Part shown: positions 61,850 through 64,000 of the stretch, piece by piece
How the letters are laid out: every line of letters begins with the position of its first letter
Position numbering within the stretch: the first letter of the stretch is position 1
From: a virus
Strand: one strand, 5' to 3'
IMG/VR virus record: IMGVR_UViG_3300018080_008436
Span: 308,998-372,997 of that record
Length of the DNA stretch: 64,000 nucleotides
Translations under genes and position numbers: made by a program
The notes under the pieces: generated by a model
Database searches by the model: none
What the model was told of the DNA's origin: nothing
The model's input: only the letters and a program-made list of their open reading frames with translations

Positions 61850-63988
61850 TTAGCACCCCCAATCTCCATTTCCTCTTTCCCATTTAATAGTTACTCCATC
61901 AGTTGTCAGAATATATCCAAATTGCCCATTAGCTATCTCTGATCCTAATGTCCATGTAGCAGGGTTTATATTGTCATTAGATAAGTTTATTGGATTTTGC
62001 CAAGTTCCTGAGTAATATCCAACGTATCTATTCCAGTCACCTCCATGACCATTGTTATCATAACGAACATTAAGGTACATCCATGTACTAGTATATCCAG
62101 TATAATATATTGACACAAAGGCATTCATATTAATTCTGTCGTCACCTTCAGTTTGCCGCCAATATTCTCCACCAGGAGGGCCAGGATTACAATTATAATT
62201 ATCTGGGCAAACTTCCTGAGGTTTCCCATTTGCAAATTGGCATCCAAGGAAACTTCTTTCTGTAGGTGTCTCTCCAGACCAAGATAAAGTAACAAATATT
62301 GTTGGACCTGTATCTCCAGGACAATTGCACTGAGGAAGTCCAGACGAACTTGAGCTAGAGGTAATTCCGAGAGAGCTATCACTACTTGAGGAATCCAAAG
62401 AACTAGAAGAACTACTTGATGTACTAGAGGAACTACCCTCTCTTGCACCAGTACATTCATACATATATGCTTTCCCAGGATTTCCATCATTATAGATATA
62501 TGAACCAATCCCTATATAATCTCCATTAACTGCAACCTCATTATATGTTTGGTTACTTGGGTTTGGTTCTGTAAAATTCTGATAAAATATCCAAGAATCA
62601 TCAATCCATCTATATAGATTTTGTCCGATTAATAGTTGATCTCCATCTATAGAAGTCTGAAATGAAGTGGAACCTAAAGAAAATCCCTGAACATAATCCC
62701 ATGAATCTCCATTCCACTCATATGCATAAACATATCTTGGATTGTTTTGGGAAATTGTCATTCTATCCCCATTAATCCTTACGAGATAACCAAGCCCATC
62801 ATTTGGAGTTGGCCCAGTGAAAGTTTGAATATGTTTCCATTTGCCATTTATTCTTTCATAAGCGTATGCCCTACCCCTTTCGCCATATTCTCTACGAGCA
62901 CCAACAATTGCATGATCTCCATAAATAGATACTGCGTTTCCAAAATACCCATTAGATTCTGCGTTGGGAGATGAGAGTCTTTTCTCTAGATACCATGTGC
63001 TCCCACTTCTTGCATAAATATAAGCCAACCCACCATTTGTTTCATAAGTACCTTGATATGCTCCAATAATAATCCTATCCCCACTCATATAGCATGATAC
63101 GCCAAAATAATCATCAATATTAGGATCTTGTATAATTTGATGCTGAACCCATGATGATCCATTCCATCTATAAATAAATAGATATCCCTCTTCCCTTTCT
63201 GTGGTTATAGCACAATAATTTCCTCCATCATATGCAACCTGCCATCCGAAATGCCGATACAGAGAACTATCTGCTTCGATCATTTGCTTTTGAGTCCAAG
63301 AACCATTTTCCAATTCATAATAAAAAACTTTCCCATATGAGTCCAAACTGTCATAATGACTAGCCCCAACAAACATTTTTTTACCAGAGATCTTTATTTG
63401 TGTACCATATCTGTCACCGTTTATTGGCCCCTCAATGGCTTGTTTGTATTCGAAACACCCATCATTAAAACTTGATGACGAACTATTTGGAAGACAGGCA
63501 TGTTCACAAACTTCAATTGTTTGCCCCTTCTCGTATTTAGAACTTGCGCTGAGATTGTCAAGGGTAATAACATCCTCTGCACCTTTGTTTACATAAGTTC
63601 CTTGATCAACTCCATCTATACAAACAGTTCCTTCAGGTATTACCCCCAAAAATGGAGGTGGAGAGAACCACATAGTGCCGTGAGATTGCGAAATGTTTCC
63701 GATTGCTGTTGTTACACAAATAAGAGAGCTAGAAGAAGAAATATTCTCCAAAGATTCCGAAGATGAAGATTCCCCACCAATAGATTCAGAGCTTTCTGAA
63801 ATTGAGCTTGGCATGAAGCTATCAGATGACGAACTAACAAGTTCACATTCCAAACAGGTTGAGAAAGTTCCCTCAATACTTAATGGATCAGTATCGACAG
63901 GGTCATAGGTTCTCTCAGTGTACGTATAGCACGTCCCCTCTATCCTAACTGTCTTCCCCTGATATTCTTCAAATACTATATGTCCCAT
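61850..63988 (-). CDS. virion-type protein: FG-GAP propeller with Ser-rich linkers
   Basis: 712 aa. A small N-terminal domain is followed by a Ser-rich stretch (about 50-90). A Cys-containing domain follows, then an FG-GAP-like seven-blade region at about 175-515 (FGWQVAYDGGNYCAITTERE, GNAVSIYGDHAIVGARREYG). A second Ser tract (about 516-550) leads to a Cys/Gly-rich C-terminal head (CNCPGDTGPTIFVTLSW). TAGGAG precedes ATG 63988. The operon probably continues beyond the window. Confidence 0.75.
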   Translation of the reverse strand: MGHIVFEEYQGKTVRIEGTCYTYTERTYDPVDTDPLSIEGTFSTCLECELVSSSSDSFMPSSISESSESIGGESSSSESLENISSSSSLICVTTAIGNISQSHGTMWFSPPPFLGVIPEGTVCIDGVDQGTYVNKGAEDVITLDNLSASSKYEKGQTIEVCEHACLPNSSSSSFNDGCFEYKQAIEGPINGDRYGTQIKISGKKMFVGASHYDSLDSYGKVFYYELENGSWTQKQMIEADSSLYRHFGWQVAYDGGNYCAITTEREEGYLFIYRWNGSSWVQHQIIQDPNIDDYFGVSCYMSGDRIIIGAYQGTYETNGGLAYIYARSGSTWYLEKRLSSPNAESNGYFGNAVSIYGDHAIVGARREYGERGRAYAYERINGKWKHIQTFTGPTPNDGLGYLVRINGDRMTISQNNPRYVYAYEWNGDSWDYVQGFSLGSTSFQTSIDGDQLLIGQNLYRWIDDSWIFYQNFTEPNPSNQTYNEVAVNGDYIGIGSYIYNDGNPGKAYMYECTGAREGSSSSTSSSSSSSLDSSSSDSSLGITSSSSSSGLPQCNCPGDTGPTIFVTLSWSGETPTERSFLGCQFANGKPQEVCPDNYNCNPGPPGGEYWRQTEGDDRINMNAFVSIYYTGYTSTWMYLNVRYDNNGHGGDWNRYVGYYSGTWQNPINLSNDNINPATWTLGSEIANGQFGYILTTDGVTIKWERGNGDWGC

Positions 63989-64000
63989 TATTCACTCCTA

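Noticed and set aside
1-64000. Plus-strand open frames throughout
   Set aside because: All are short, lie opposite long minus-strand genes, lack ribosome binding sites and give low-complexity or membrane-like nonsense. I see no plus-strand gene I can support.
1-64000. CRISPR array, insertion sequence, integrase or attachment site
   Set aside because: No regularly spaced repeats with unique spacers, no transposase or recombinase gene and no att-like duplication at tRNA ends were seen.

Overview
This window looks like part of the genome of a large tailed bacteriophage (jumbo-phage style). It is AT-rich. Every gene I can support lies on the minus strand, packed with ATGA or short overlaps. The gene content is phage-like: DnaB-type helicase, primase zinc domain, a probable helicase loader, UvsW-like helicase, D12 adenine methylase, dCMP deaminase, a tRNA array, many small unknown proteins, and about 33 kb of very long virion-type proteins. 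The host cannot be named from the sequence.

Layout in coordinate order (transcription runs right to left). 1-6.7 kb: small accessory genes, including a sulfotransferase-like protein cut by the window edge, a YkuK/RNase H-like protein, a nucleoside 2-deoxyribosyltransferase-like protein, an Smr-domain protein and NadD. A compact RNA at 3490-3700 has the helices and conserved blocks of bacterial RNase P RNA. 5.0-9.5 kb: 18 tRNA or tRNA-like genes, almost all Ser, Leu, Tyr or Cys, with a LpxH-like phosphoesterase among them. Two tRNA-like genes carry insertions of about 45-60 nt near the anticodon. The array is separated from the genes upstream by a strong terminator (9590-9622) and a pair of dyad repeats 50 bp apart. 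9.8-15.2 kb: small genes, a possible structured RNA (10354-10462), a bifunctional-nuclease-like protein, a full DnaJ and a ClpA/ClpC-like AAA+ unfoldase. 15.2-30.3 kb: two glycosyltransferases, dCMP deaminase, the replication proteins, methylase, UvsW-like helicase, an HExxH metalloprotease-like protein and a Myb-like/metallophosphoesterase fusion.

30.4-64.0 kb: one long run of structural-type genes. These are giant, beta-rich, modular proteins (VWA, Asp-box propellers, HxH motifs, LamG, leucine-rich repeats, FG-GAP, Ig-like and repeated NGKPAIAYY modules) joined by serine-rich linkers. A sulfotransferase gene is embedded in the same run.

How the parts may work together (inference): the window contains six tRNA-Ser genes covering all six serine codons, a candidate RNase P RNA that could help mature the array, two glycosyltransferases and two sulfotransferase-like proteins. 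Together with the poly-serine linkers this suggests a phage tuned to make, and perhaps chemically decorate, a serine-rich virion surface.
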